A stretch of 64,000 nucleotides of DNA from Abelmoschus esculentus (GCA_035048815.1 JAUCBN010000062.1:6210001-6274000); one strand, 5' to 3'; counted from the stretch's first letter, positions 23,064 through 35,814 are shown. A program made the numbers and translations. The notes: generated by a model not told the origin, from the sequence alone.

Positions 23064-24419
23064 TGATAAGTGCTCAACTCACTATCACTTTTTACACCTT
23101 TCATGGACAATAATCACTAAATCTACACCCACTTCGACTAATGAATGTGCTTAATGTAAGATAATTAGATATTCTGCTTTTGGAAGCATATAAAGATGAT
23201 ATTTATAGAAAAGGCAAGTTTCACTGTACTTTTGTGTCTGTGTAGGAAAAACTAATTGCCGCTGCAGCGACTGAGGCCGAGGCAGGACCTAATGCCGAGG
23301 CAGCAGTTGAAGGACAAGTAACGATATTGTAGGCGATTGGAAGAGAAAAATAAGCTGGACGTTTCTGGACAAGCAGCGCATGAATCGGAGCTGGGTAGCA
23401 CATGGAAAACCCAAGTCAAAGGCCACGCGGAAAAGAATCCTAGTTGGAGTAAACTTGGAAATATTTTATTTATGGACTTGACTTTACAAGTTATACTCCT
23501 ACTTAGGAAAGGTTTGCCCTAGACCAAGCCTATATAATACCTAGCCGCCCAAGAGGAGAAGGAAGAGGAGAGTTTTCGGCAAAAAAGCTTAGCATCATAG
23601 AGAGAGCCGACTCCACCTTAGATTTTAGATTTCTTTTTATTATGTTCTAAGTTTCTTTAGGCTTAGGTGAAGGTTGTAGATTATTAGTGAGAAGAGATTG
23701 ACTTTTGTTTCTTGTTTTAATGCAATAAAATATCAAGGTTTGTTTATTCTTCGCCATTCTTTGTTCTTGCATCCAAGCTCGAGAGAGAAATTTGCAAGTA
23801 ATCCATTTATCTAATATCGAGAGAGTTAGATTCACGAAAGGAATAAGTACGGTGTTTTAATCGGGAAACACTAACTCGGCCTAGAGATAGGTTAAGAGTT
23901 TCAACGGCTAAGAGAAGTGTATGATTGGTTGGTGATTACAATTGATTCACGCCGAGAGGTATCATCAAGGACTGGTCATCAACAGTACTTCAACTTAGAG
24001 ATAAGCGGAGTTATTAAAGGACACTTTGCCTAACTTTGATAAAGTCTACCCAAGAGCAAGAGATTGTCGCGGCGGACAAGTATCATCGCTGTCGAGGCAG
24101 TAATTTGTAGTACTGCCGAGGCAGTGTTGTGCGATTGTATTGGATAGAGACAAGTCAATTGAATCCACTATACAACACAAACTGGATCCTGGCCACTTCT
24201 TTAATCTGTTTATCTTCTCTTTCTTTAGTTTTCTTTATTTAGTATTCATCAACCCCAATTTTTACTTGTGTTTTTATTTTATTCCTTTTCAGAAGCAAGA
24301 AGACAAAAGAAGGCATATTAAGTAGACCAATCCCTGTGGAGACGATATCTGGTATACTTATCACTTTATTACTTGCGACGTGTACACTTGCACTATTTGC
24401 GCACTTTTGACACGCAACA
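23064..24419 (+). repeat. 3' LTR of the Athila-like element
   Basis: It starts TGATAAGTGCTCAACTC and ends GACACGCAACA, 1356 bp, colinear with 16090-17453, and is followed directly by target duplication GCAGG. Confidence 0.92.
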
Positions 24420-24424
24420 GCAGG

Positions 24425-25390
24425 AGATCGTCTAAGAGGAGGAGGAGGCAAAAACTTAGGGTCCGAATCCACGTCACCTGAACCAAATGGTAAACCAAGT
24501 CAGATTCTAATAAATACAACTTCTGATAAAGATAACCTTTGACTAAGCATTTCGACTAAAAAGCCTTGAAAATTATACTTTGGGTTCAAATTTTGAAAAA
24601 CAGACAGCGTCATTAAACTCAGGACGTCGAAAAACATAAAGTAGGACTAAGTCTGAAAAAGTCAACTTTGACATTAGCATTGGTCAACGCTAACGTCGGC
24701 ACTGATCAACGCTGACGTCAGTAGTGACGTCAATAGGGTTACGGGTCAGGTATCTATTCGGGTCAAGTCTTGGGTCAGGTCGTACGGGTTGGGTCCAGTT
24801 TTTCCAGAGAAAATCTAGGAGATTTTCACAAAAAAACTATGGTTTCCAAAATTTTCGAACTCTTCCCCGTTGCATTCGATTCAAACTTAGATAACACAAC
24901 ACCCAATACTCTAAAATCGAAACAAAAACTTAAAAAACACCCAATAGACCTACAAATCAAACAGAACCGAAACGAGACCTCCTTACACAACTTAAACGAA
25001 AAGGAAGAAAAGAAACGACGAACTTACCTTTCACACAATCACGTTTGAAACGAAGAGAACTGATCAGATTGGAAAAAGAAACAGAGGGGAAAGAGAGTAA
25101 AACGGGAGAGAATTAAACTAAGAATTAAAGGGGAAATAAATCCCGAATTAAAGCTTAAACGGAAAATAGGAGGAGAATTGATCTCAGAAAACTAATGGGT
25201 AAATTACCCAATAAGGGTTTGAAGTTTAAAAAACTTTCAACAGGACCCTTAGACTTATAGAAATTGCAATTAAGCCACTAAAATTCAATTAGAAGTTAGA
25301 CCAGAAATCCCTAAATTCTAAGATTCGAATTAAGGATTCAAAAGCAATTAGGGTTTTGAATAGGGAGAGAAATTGGGGTGTTAAAATATA
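24425..25390 (-). repeat. Right part of the split older repeat, possibly a gypsy LTR
   Basis: It continues 15439-16084 beyond the Athila-like insertion. Read on the minus strand the right end begins AACACCCCAATTTC, similar to the TGTAACACCCC start of the solo LTR at 54770, with leading bases changed. A Del-type LTR is therefore plausible but unproven. It contains two TGACGTCA palindromes and no convincing gene; the open stretch at 24770-25048 has no recognisable domain. Confidence 0.4.
24713..24732. promoter_or_regulatory. Paired TGACGTCA (as-1-like) motif
   Basis: TGACGTCA occurs at 24713-24720 and 24725-24732, 12 bp start to start, the spacing of the two TGACG boxes in as-1 elements bound by TGA-class bZIP factors. 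TAACGTC lies just upstream. Activity is inferred. Confidence 0.5.
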
Positions 25391-25840
25391 TATCTCAAGT
25401 TTGAAACCTTATGTATGTAGATATTGTTTACTAAAAAACTCATTTACTAAAACAAAGTATATAATTTGAAATCAATTAAGATTAATCATATCAAAACCTT
25501 GAAAAAACGAGAAGACAATAAAAATACTTCCCTAATAGTAATAAAATAATGCCAAAGGTAATAAAAGTAAAATAAATTAACAGATATTGGCAAATAATAT
25601 AATAGAAAATTTTATCATAATTTCATATTTTTCTTTAAGTCTTTAGACGTTTGAATCTGAAGTTTTACAACCAATAACAGCCAAAACCTAAATTAATCGT
25701 TCCTATTATTCATTGACCAAATCTGTTTCAAATTTCCAAACACTATTAAAGAAAGAATAACCATTTTCTTCCCTTTGGAAGTGCAGTAGTATCTTAATTT
25801 TTAGTATGTGTTTTACTATATTTTCTTTACTCTTTAGAGT
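25391..25840. other. 3' flank of the xylosidase gene
   Basis: AT-rich sequence beyond the stop codon. On the minus strand an AATAAT at about 25708-25713 could serve as a near-upstream polyadenylation element roughly 130 bases after the stop. Nothing else is recognised. Confidence 0.35.
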
Positions 25841-28800
25841 TTAGGTCATGATGCCCTCCAAATTTGCTCCGACGGAAATAGAATGCTTGAGATCACCAAT
25901 GTGTAAACTATGTGAACCCATTGGAATTCTTCGGATTCCGAATTCGTCCACAACGCTAAGGTGTTTGCAAGGATGAACATCGATCTTAACCCGTTGTTTA
26001 GACCCGACAACAACGTGAACTCTTTGAAAACCTATCAACTGCTTCTCCGGAGACCATTTTTGTCCGACAGGTGGTGTAGAGAAAACGAGCAAGGTGTGAG
26101 TTCCATCCACATTGCCGGTGTTCTCAACATCAATATGAAAAAATGACGACGGCGAGTCACATTTGGCATGCTTCACCCTTATGGCATTGCTTGACAATGA
26201 GTAGTTTTTGGTGGCGAACATGTTGGTGTCGAGAAATACGGAGAGATCGGTTGGAGCTAAGGCTAAAGAGTGTCTAAAACTTGTATAGCTCAAGCCATGA
26301 CCGAAAGGGAACACGACTGGACCTTTGTAGAATCTGTAGGTTCTTCCTGGGTAGCCACCTGATGGCCTCATTCCCATGTTTGTCATTGGGACTTTAGCTA
26401 CATAATCTTGTGGATACCATGTCATCGGCAACTTTCCTCCTGTTGTTCAAATCAAAATTAGCTCGAAAAGTGGGAAATTCGACGTTAAAATATCCTGAAA
26501 GTCAAATGTTACCTGGATTGGTTGTTCCGAACAAAACATCTGCAATTGCGGTTCCTCCAGCTTGGCCTGGATATCCGGCCCATATAATGGCACTAATTCG
26601 AGGATCATTCTTGGCGAATGTGACATCAATAGGACCACCTGACATTAAGACTAGCACAGTTGGTCCTTTAGAGGCTCGAGACACACGGGAAACGAGCTCT
26701 TGCTGGAGTCCAGGCAGGAGTAGCCCTGTCCTGTCCCTAAATTCTGCTTCTATAGATTGGTCAAGCCCTATTATGAGTACGGTTGCATCCGCATGGCGAG
26801 CTGCTACCTCTGCTCTTTCAAATAGATTGTTTGTACGACATGCTACGCCTGAACATCCTTCTTGATGAACGGTCCTTGCATATCTTGCAATACCTTGCAA
26901 TGGACTCGTGTAACCACATGCCACTCCTGCATCAAAGAAACAAAGGAATCATCATGGTTCACAAACTTGGCTTAAAGATTGAAGAACTAACTACTGGAAC
27001 AATGAATTATTGTTACCTGCATAATTTCCTATCATTGTTACGGTGACATCGGAGTTGGGTCCAATGACGGCAACGATGCGATGACGTGTAGTGGACAATG
27101 GCAGGGACCCAGAATTCTTTAACAAAACTATGCCCTGTCTAGCAGCCTCAAGAGCTAGTTGTTGATGAGCCGGGGTGCAAACATCTCTCGGACCCAGTTT
27201 CCCATAAGGCTGAGCTGATGGCTCGCCATCGAACATGCCAAGCCTCATTTGGACTGTAATGGTGTTGGCTAGAGCCATGTCAACATCAGTCTCAGATATC
27301 AATCCCCTCCTCACTGCCATGTCGGTGTGGATCGCCAAAAATGGTCCGCAATCCAAATCCAAACCTGCAAAATCAAATAAACAGCGATGACCATTGAATC
27401 AAAATCCATTCTAAATTCCCAACATTATGCATTAGCCTCAAACAATGCGTGTTTGGAACCAACCTGCTTTAATAGCATCTGCAGCAGACTCTTCTGGGGT
27501 AGCAGTGTAATGTTGAGTGTCATACATAACACCAACCGAATCACAGTCCGATACGATATACCTAATTGATTCAAGAAAATAACATAAAAATCAAAAACGA
27601 AACTCACAAAAAATATATAGTATTCGAATATTTGTATGCGTATTAATCAATATGATAGAAACACACCCACTGAGGCCCCATTGACCTCGGATGGTACCCT
27701 TGAGTAGATCAGGATCAGCACAAGTGGGCTTCCCATTTACTTGATTATAAGAACACATCACACTGGCAACTTTTCCTTCCACCACACAAGCCTTGAATGG
27801 CACGTCATATGTATCCGCCAAGTCTTGTTTGCTAACCTGCAATCCATAATTATTTATTAAACCCTTTCATTTGGACTCAAAGTAACCGTCACACTGTAAA
27901 GAAGCGAGAGACATTAATCCAGCATCCTATTAAAAATGTCGTTTTTGAGGCTCTTACGGAGGTATGTGCATTGAAAGTTGCCAGTTTTGGCTATCTCTGC
28001 AGCAATTAATTTCACTAGAAATGCTAGGAAACAAGTTGCCAAGTTGGAGGGAATCGGTTTTTCTACTTACCCTGGCATTGAAATGGAATCGGTCCACACC
28101 GTTCCAATTATCAAGATCATATGCGGTGTAATGTTTGCAGCAAGCGGCGACTTTGAGGCGGAGCCCCATCGGATTTTGGAGGCCACGGACATATCTGGCG
28201 GCATATTTTCCGGCTAAAACAGGGTCTTCGCCAGGAGTCTCTTGACCTCGGCCCCACCGCGGGTCCCGGAATATGTTAATATTGGGACTCCAGTATGTCA
28301 AACCTGCCATTCCTTCGTTGTACATTGCTCTAGCTTCATCGGATACCACCTGTGGTCCATTGCACCCATAACACTAGCTAGTAAATTAATCATAATATTT
28401 TTTATTAAATAAATTAAATGATTTTTTTTTGATGCATTTACGTATTATTTTCATTATGGAATCTTAATTTGAATTTTTTATTGAATGAGACCCGAATTCG
28501 TCCTATAAGCTAACCTCCAATTGTTAGGTTGTTAATAAAAGCAAACAAAAACAAAAGGAATATTGAAGGTAGTCATGTCTTATACGGAAATTTCTTAATA
28601 AAAGTTAAAAAGATTTGATAATTCTAGACTACACCCTAAAATATGATACACATTAAAATATAATTAATATTATATATTTTTAATAGCCGAAAAGAATATT
28701 AAAAGTATAAATTTATAAATATTTTTAATCCTTTTATAATATATATATTATAAGCACAAAGTAATTAAATTTATATCTTTTAAGATAAATATTATTTATT

Positions 28801-30247
28801 TTTTGTTAAGATCATTTGTTATGTTATTAATATTATATTCTTAATTAAATATATTTAATAATTTATATATTAAGTTTATATGTATATCAAAACAAAAAGG
28901 GACGAAAAATAATCAATAAAAAACAATTAGGTGACAACCTAGGTAAACTATATTAAGATATCATATTTAAAAGCTTTTTATCGTCAATTTAATGATCTTA
29001 TGTGAGTTTTATTAATATTACTAAATAACCACAAACTTAAATTTTTAATTAAAGTGTCCCATCGTAATTGCACAACGCTTAAAATATTAACTTGCATGGA
29101 CATTTTTTGAATATTTTTTATTTTTATTATTCAAGAAGCAGCACAAACTGCTATAGAATTACAACCAGTCATATGTATGGAGATTTATTGATACATTACT
29201 CACTATTATTTTTAATTATGATTATATATTATCAATATTTTTTAGAGTAAGTGATTAAAGTTTTTGATTAAACCCTTTCTTCTTTTTTAAGAGTGAATTC
29301 AAAACTTATTACGAGTAAATTTTTTTTAATAGAAATTGTTCTAGAAAATCATCTTTAATTTATTAAATAGTATATAAATATACATAATTGTGTATGCTTT
29401 TGAGAAAGAGAGTAACCATATATATACAAGTAAGGCTTGGGATGATTTAGAATCTATGAAAAATAGTTTTTTTTTATCAAATCAAAATAAATTAATATTT
29501 TCAATGACTAGAATGAATGAAAATGACAAATAACCAATATAATTTATCAATCCTCATGGATTTAATGGATGATATACAGCGGCGAAAACAAAGGGTAAGG
29601 ATATTGATCCCCGTTAATTATTGTTTTTATATATTAAGTATAGATAAAAAAATTAAAATATATAATTTTTTTAAAATAATTGTTTTTTAGTTCTCACCTA
29701 TAAAAAATTAAAATATATAAAAATATATAATCTTCTATAATAAATTTTTTTGGTTCCGTCTATTTGATTATTATCTTCAAAATTATAAATATTTTTATAT
29801 ATTTTATGTTAGAAATAGATATAATTTTAATTTTTTATTATAATCCGGGACACTTACCTGTCCAATTAGCTCCCAGAGAGATTCGTTGAAGGAAGCAGCG
29901 GTTGTGATGACTTGAGGGAAGCTGGTGGCGCCAGGGAAAGCGCCACCAAACTTAGTCCCCGGACCAACATTGGATACGCCATGAAGAGCCTCTGACCACC
30001 ACTCGTATCCTTGAATCCCGAGCCTTGGCACGTCTAAAGCGTTGTTAACCAACAACCTGATCTTCTCTGCCAATGTCAACCTTCCGATCAAGTCCCTGAC
30101 CCTGACATGAATGGGAAGATTCACCCTGCAGAATTTCAGACTCCTCGTCAACCCATTCTGTGGGTCGCAAGCAAATGGCGTTCGAGATTCCACCAACGAC
30201 ACAGAAAGCAAAAGAAAAAGAGATAAGAAGAGTGATGTTGTAGCCAT
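25841..30247 (-). CDS. BXL: Beta-D-xylosidase / alpha-L-arabinofuranosidase, GH3 family, 7 exons
   Basis: Exons 30247-29858, 28349-28071, 27836-27667, 27561-27464, 27364-27017, 26926-26513 and 26439-25841 join with GT-AG introns and consistent phases to 765 residues, normal for plant BXL proteins. A signal peptide (about residues 1-21, FLSLFLLLSVSLVES) directs secretion to the cell wall, where these enzymes remove xylose or arabinose from xylan and arabinan side chains. The GH3 N domain contains GYEWWSEALHGV, RDPRWGRGQETPGEDP, KHYTAYDLDNWNGVDR and VSDCDS, whose Asp285 is the expected nucleophile. The GH3 C domain (about 380-610) includes VIGPNSD and GLDQSIEAEFRDR; GHGLSYT follows, then a fibronectin III-like domain (about 680-750, VENTGNVDG). 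NES and NYS are glycosylation candidates. It resembles Arabidopsis BXL1/BXL2; substrate preference cannot be read from sequence. Confidence 0.95.
28350..29857 (-). other. Long first intron of the xylosidase gene
   Basis: This 1508-bp intron has donor CAG|GTAAGT and acceptor CACAG|GTGGTA; the other five introns are 73-234 bp. It is very AT-rich with no recognisable transposon ends or coding content. Early long introns can hold regulatory elements, but none is identified. Confidence 0.85.
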
Positions 30248-30283
30248 GTCGTAGATGTGGTTTGGTGTGGGGCTGATGGGGTG

Positions 30284-30291
30284 TATATATA
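30284..30291 (-). promoter_or_regulatory. Candidate TATA box of the xylosidase gene
   Basis: TATATATA on the minus strand ends only 36 bases before the ATG at 30247. With a usual 25-32-base spacing the 5' leader would be about 5-15 nt, unusually short, so a start further upstream is possible. The start codon context GACATGG is acceptable, and the signal peptide supports this ATG. Confidence 0.45.
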
Positions 30292-30299
30292 GGAGGAAA

Positions 30300-30672
30300 A
30301 ATGGTTTTCATGATTGGATCTCCACGTCCATGGAGGCTACAGATAAACATTTGGAAAGCAACTGTGTGAGAGAGAAAGAGAAAGCAAGTTGAAATGAAGA
30401 CGTAGTTCTCTTAGAATATTGTAGAGTAGTAAATGAGTCTGTAGGTATCCTTTTCTGCCATTAAAACCAGAATGTAAAGATTGAAAAAGAAAAAATAAAG
30501 GAAAACAAACAACTCCTACAGATTGTTAGACGTGACGTTAAAAGAAGAGTGAGTGGTCACAAACCAAAGAATCTTTCTCTTCTCATGATATCATCCAAAA
30601 AAATCGTAATTCGAGTTACTTTATCTGTAAAATATATCAAAACTTAAAAATTTTAGTACTATATATATTGAT
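30300..30672. other. Xylosidase upstream region
   Basis: Presumed promoter. On the minus strand GGACGTGG (about 30323-30330) is G-box-like. No other element is convincing. Confidence 0.3.
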
Positions 30673-30904
30673 TTTATATAAATGAGACTGGTTCTACTTA
30701 TACATGGATAAAATTTAAAATTTTTACATATTTTTTTTATTATTAGATTAAACTGATATTAATACCTTCAAATAAGTAATTCGCTTTATATAAAAAAATT
30801 AACGCTGTATTTTGTTAATTTTAGTATACTTTTTTTAATCTAATAATCCTAAAAACATGTAAAATAAGAATTTTACAATGTGGATCTTAATTCTATATAA
30901 ATGA
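30673..30904. mobile_element. MITE-like inverted repeat
   Basis: The left arm (TTATATAAATGAGA ... TTATTAGATTAAA) is roughly complementary to the right arm (TTTAATCTAATAATCC ... TTCTATATAAATGATA), each about 75 bp. The same family appears at about 53900-54110 (ATTATTAGATGATTAAA ... AAAAACATGTAAAAC). Target duplications were not resolved. Confidence 0.5.
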
Positions 30905-32150
30905 TATGCTTATTGAAAACAGTGATAGAGCTACATATATGATTAGATAGGTCCATGCTCATCATGAATTTTTTTTAAAATTCATACATTTCACTTTAAT
31001 TTTTGTAATTTTTATAAATTAGTCTTTAAATTTTATAACTTGTATCTATTTTAAAATTTTAAGATTTTTATGACTTGTACTCATTTTTAAAAATATTTTA
31101 ATTTGTATCAATTCTTAATTATTATTTTCAATCCGTCACTGAACGAAAATATACGTAAAAAAACATGACAGTTTATTGAATGATCACAACTGTATTAAAT
31201 AGTAATTAATAAGTTTTTTTTACGTTGTAAACTATAAATCAATAAAAATATATATAAAGAAAAAAAAAGAGTGAGAAGTGAAATTAAAATGAATTAGATC
31301 TTATTGTATGGTCTAAATAAAATACATGCATTTGTCTTACTGTTGTTGGTCTATTATTAGGGTCAAATTATTGGTTTTTTAAGATAACAATTAATTAATA
31401 ACATTGAGAAACAGAAATCTTTTACTTATTTTTTATATTTTATTTATATTTTTACATTAAAATATTAAATTTAAAATTTAAGATTAAAATATAAAATATT
31501 AATATTTGTTTAATTTTTAAAATTTAAAATAAAATTTTAAAATTTTAATATCCGATATGAATATCAACATAAAAAGGCAAAGTAAATCTCGTGAATGCAA
31601 CTCTTACTGAATTTCAAACAACTCAGGACATTCTAATGTCCATGGTTAAAATTGTTTAACATATTTACTTTAATATTAACTATATATAATTAACTATTCA
31701 AAAAATATATATAATTAAATTAGTGTCACTTAATCAGATGTCAACTTAATTAAAAAATTATTAAAATGTTTTTATTTTAAAAGAAAATAAATACTATATT
31801 AATAACGTTTTATTTTTTTTATATTTTTTAATAATGTACAACTAAAACACTTTTGAATGATTAAACACTGAAATAGTATATTTATACAAATTTTTATAAT
31901 TGTTTAAACATAAAATATTTTCTTCCTCTCATATCGTGGTATGACAAGATTTAGTAGTTTTTAGTCATATATAAAAGACTTGTTTTTTTTAATGGTATGA
32001 TTGAATTCATGAACCACATTATACACAGGGAGATCAATATGATTTCGTTAAAAGCTTTTTAAGTTTAAATGAAAGAGAAAAGTACTAATATTGATATATA
32101 AATATACATATATAAAAATAACGGGATCACCCAATAAAGTGACAAATAAA
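30905..32150. other. AT-rich intergenic stretch
   Basis: No gene, RNA gene or bounded repeat recognised. Confidence 0.45.
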
Positions 32151-32159
32151 AAAACAAAA

Positions 32160-32440
32160 TTACAACTAAACAAACATGACATCATCCATCAACAACAATG
32201 AATCTATTACGATAGATTCTCAGAATATATAATCTCCAAACTACGAACATCTGTACTCTTAGCTAAAATGTCAATCATCTTATTTTGGTACCACTTTGCA
32301 GGCAAGAATTTTACATTCTAATTCCGATTTCGCAATTCATTAAAGTGTCATTTAAGAGTACGAGATCTGACAAAATTATTTTTGAAAACCCGAATTACCT
32401 TCAAATTATCCAACTCAAGAATAAATTGGTGAAATCGCTT
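32160..32440 (-). pseudogene. RNase H-like remnant of a LINE-type element
   Basis: On the minus strand, ILELDNLKVIRVF followed downstream by KFLPAKWYQNKMIDILAKST resembles the D-S-x-x-V ... xxVxREANxxADxLAK ending of plant LINE RNase H domains. Stops interrupt it, and the usual REAN motif is altered (KWYQNKMID). No intact polymerase is near. Family assignment is moderate. Confidence 0.45.
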
Positions 32441-32942
32441 ATATAAGGATAAAGCAACCCATAGTATATTGCCTTTTATTGATTTTATTAAAATAATATT
32501 TTTATTTGATAAGATAAAAGGATATTACTACGGGCATGGTTTAAAAAACTCCTTTTTAAAAAAAAAATTTACAAACACATTTATGTATATGAATTATTTG
32601 TGCATAATTTCATATAAAGCTTGCACGAAAGCTAGTATTTCCATTGGACTTATCATATATTTGTGGATATGGTTGTTGAGAGATGAGCTAATAAAGATGT
32701 TATAAAATCGTTGTAGTATGAATTAAGAAATTATTTTATTGGTTTGCGTCCCATGAGTTCAAGACCATAATCTCATTTAAGAAACCCTTTCTTTTGTTTA
32801 TCAAATTACCCACCACTTCTGAAAAGACATAATACCAATCAAGAATATACTAAGCTCACATGCTATTTCATGATGAATTCTTGTGATTGAAAACAATTAT
32901 ATGGACATGTTTATGACCGTATAAGTTGGGATATGGTAAGTT
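32441..32942. other. AT-rich stretch, possibly further LINE relic
   Basis: A 78-codon frame at 32469-32705 on the plus strand has no recognisable domain and is likely chance. Confidence 0.35.
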
Positions 32943-32950
32943 ATTTTATT

Positions 32951-33928
32951 TAGGGTTGAGTATTTGATCGTCGAGTAAAAAATTTTTGAGTTGTTCGAGT
33001 TGATACGTTCTATTTTATTATTCAAACTTTATTTGAATTTTTTTTCAAGTCGAGTTTATAAAATTCGAGCCAAGTCGAGTTTCGAATTTTTTACAAATTT
33101 AATTATAATTATTTATAATATTATAGTTCAAAGTGATAAGGACTTCTTCTTTATATGTTTTTTTGCATTTGTAAATAAGATTTTTAATATAATTTAATAA
33201 ATTAATTGTCATAAAAATTATATAATATAGTTGTAATGATACTTTTATAGGTAATATGTTATTTCCATTAAGGTACGGTCTCATTAAAAATCGGATCGAA
33301 AGTGTCACCGGAAAATAATTTGGAAAAATCAATCTTGAAATTAAGGAAAAACAAATATAAAACATTCATAAAATAAAAGCAAATTGTCTATCATCAGAAA
33401 TCATAATATAGATACATTCCGATTTCAAACAATTGAGACTAGATTGCAAAATTTTCAAAATTTAGGGACAAAAATGTGAACTTACCAAAGTTTAAAGACT
33501 TGATTGAAACTTTTAATAATTAGTACTATATAGATTTGGGATATTTTTTGGCTTACACATGAAGGAAAATTATTATCACATTGAACGATATTTATCATTC
33601 AATGGTTAAAATTTCAAAATTTTAGGGACCTAATAGTAAATTTTTAAAAGTTCTAGGTCTCATTTTATTAATATGTTTTATTCTAAATCTCATGTTCATC
33701 TCAAAAAATGAATTTAAAAAAAAACTGTGACTGAATTGAAATTAATTGAAAAAGTTATGAAATAGTGACCAAAATATAAAATTTCAAACTTAAATTTTAG
33801 TTTTTCGAATATTCAAACTTCCAAAATTTAAAATTCAAAATTTTAGTTCGAATAAATCGACTTGAATAACTCGAAATTTAAAAATAAAAATACATTTTTC
33901 GAGTCAATTCGAGTTTTACCCACCCTTA
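32951..33928. mobile_element. Non-autonomous hAT-type element (978 bp)
   Basis: A perfect 8-bp target duplication ATTTTATT lies at 32943-32950 and 33929-33936. Ends are TAGGGTTGAGTA and, inverted, TAAGGGTGGGTA. Both subterminal zones carry TCGAGTT-type repeats (about 32970-33085 and 33845-33915). The interior is AT-rich and has no transposase. Confidence 0.85.
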
Positions 33929-33936
33929 ATTTTATT

Positions 33937-35814
33937 AATCCAAGTCAATATAAACGTACATTAAAAACTTATTATTTCTATATCCGATTAAATTCGAAAT
34001 TTAATAAGACGAATAAATTTAGCTTGGTTTTTTGAAAAAATAAAAGAAAAGAAAACTTTTGTAAGCATATAAAAACGGTGTTGTTTTGGCTCCAAACAAT
34101 AATGACCCGTCTGTAGACCCGAACCACAGGGAGATCCATGCCGTTTGAAATGTTTTGGGTTAATTATTTTTAGGTTCATTCTATTATAGTCTTTGTAATT
34201 CAATCCTTGTAGCATGACTTAATTGTATCAAGTCCATTAAATTTGTTTTTTTTAAATTTAGTCCATCTCATATTCTCGTTGATATTTAACCTTTTGTTTC
34301 CTTTTTTATAATTTTAGTTCTAACATGTTTACATGTTTAGTTATTTATTACTCATTTAACATTATTTTATGAATCCAACGAGTAGCAATAATAAAACAGA
34401 TGATATTCAATTTTAGAAGGTTTAAGTTCAATCGTTTTGTTTACGAAGTGTGCATACATTATCTAAAGATTAAGAATATATTTAAATCACCTTTAAATTA
34501 TTAAAAATAATATTATTCTATTATTATTATTATATGTTTTGTTATTCATATTTCTTGGGTATTTTTTATTTTATTTTTTTCTTACACTTTTTACTTTCAT
34601 TATTTATTTAATATCTATATTTATTTTTTAATACTTATTTTAGATCAAAGTATCAATTTAGCACTAAGTAAAAATTAAAAAAAAAATCTACCCTCATTTT
34701 TTTACACAATTTAACTCTTATAATTTAAAATATAATCTATCAAGCACTCATAATTCAAATCTCAATCAATTTAACTCTTATTATTTTTTATTATTAAATT
34801 GAGTTAAAATTAATGGAAATACATATTCGTGTTCAGTCTAAAATGTTTAGGTCTACATAGTCCCCATACCATGTCCATGCTTATAAAGACGATTTGTTGG
34901 TAACTAACACTAACCAATCCAGGTTGTCTCTGTATCTTTGTTTGTTTTGCTTTTACGTTTCTCCTTTCATTACATTCTCCTTAGGAAATAAGTTATTTAA
35001 GGGTTGTCAAGTCAATGCTAGAGTCGGAACAACCGTTTATGTTGTCTTATCTCCATCCTGATATTAGGGAAAAACAACTTAAGCAACTTGCAAGCAAAGG
35101 GAGCTTGAGATTTTTTTTCATTTCCGGATATTTAGAATTTTATCTTGATTAATTTGAAATGAATCGTATCATATGTCTGATTTTAGTGGGTGAATCTTTT
35201 AATATGATTTTTTGTACACATAAAATCGCGAACTCGAGACATACTTAAGCGATACTAAATTACTTACTACTTGAACCTAAAATTTTCATTTTCTAAATGA
35301 TTCATTTTTTGAATTTTTAAGTACTCCAATCATATTAAACTAATTGTTTATTCGAACATCTAATTTTTTGATCCATACCCTAAGAAGTGATATATGTCTG
35401 TTAAAATATTTTGTATAATAACATCGGCAGATGAATTCATATGTTTAGCATTAAAAGAGAATGGGATTTTGATCTCCCTTTCAAAAGGGATGTGATTGGA
35501 TCATGCATTTGATTATGGGGCCAGAATATTAGAACGGTAAGATATTATCTAAGCCAATTGGTTTGCCGACGTGTCATTAAATCATATGCTTCGGCTTTAT
35601 ATAGATAAATTTTAGGATAAATATTATGTAGCATAATGTATTATTAATGTATTATTACTTGTTTTAATTAATTTTAAAATTTTGAAGATCAAAATTATTA
35701 TTATTTTTTTAAATAAAATCTTAAAATTAAATTTTATATTATTATGTTAAACGTTATTTTATTTTTTAATTTAAAAGATAATTAAACTTTTATTATTATA
35801 ATAATTCTTATATT
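33937..35814. other. AT-rich intergenic stretch
   Basis: No gene recognised. At 34070-34100, AACGGTGTTGTTTTGGCTCC resembles motifs common in plant repeats. A slightly less AT-rich block at 35450-35590 contains ACGTGTC but no coding pattern. Confidence 0.4.

Larger units (their letters stand above)
16085..24424 (+). mobile_element. Non-autonomous Athila-like LTR retrotransposon (with GCAGG target duplication)
   Basis: The element proper is 16090-24419, flanked by the exact 5-bp duplication GCAGG at 16085-16089 and 24420-24424. It has two ~1.36-kb LTRs (TG...CA), an 18-nt tRNA-Asp primer-binding site, a gag-protease region with in-frame stops, no reverse transcriptase, RNase H or integrase, an ORF with the putative plant transposon protein domain, and a G-rich run before the 3' LTR. 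Primer usage and the gag/protease style (CDLGAS) indicate the Athila lineage of Ty3/gypsy. The LTRs are diverged (seven differences in their first ~125 bases by my alignment), so insertion is not recent. Confidence 0.9.

Noticed and set aside
26410..26865. Plus-strand gene across the xylosidase
   Set aside because: It is an antisense shadow of exon 6 and intron 6, with no domain of its own.
27978..28217. Plus-strand gene across xylosidase exon 2
   Set aside because: It is an antisense shadow of a conserved GH3 segment on the other strand.
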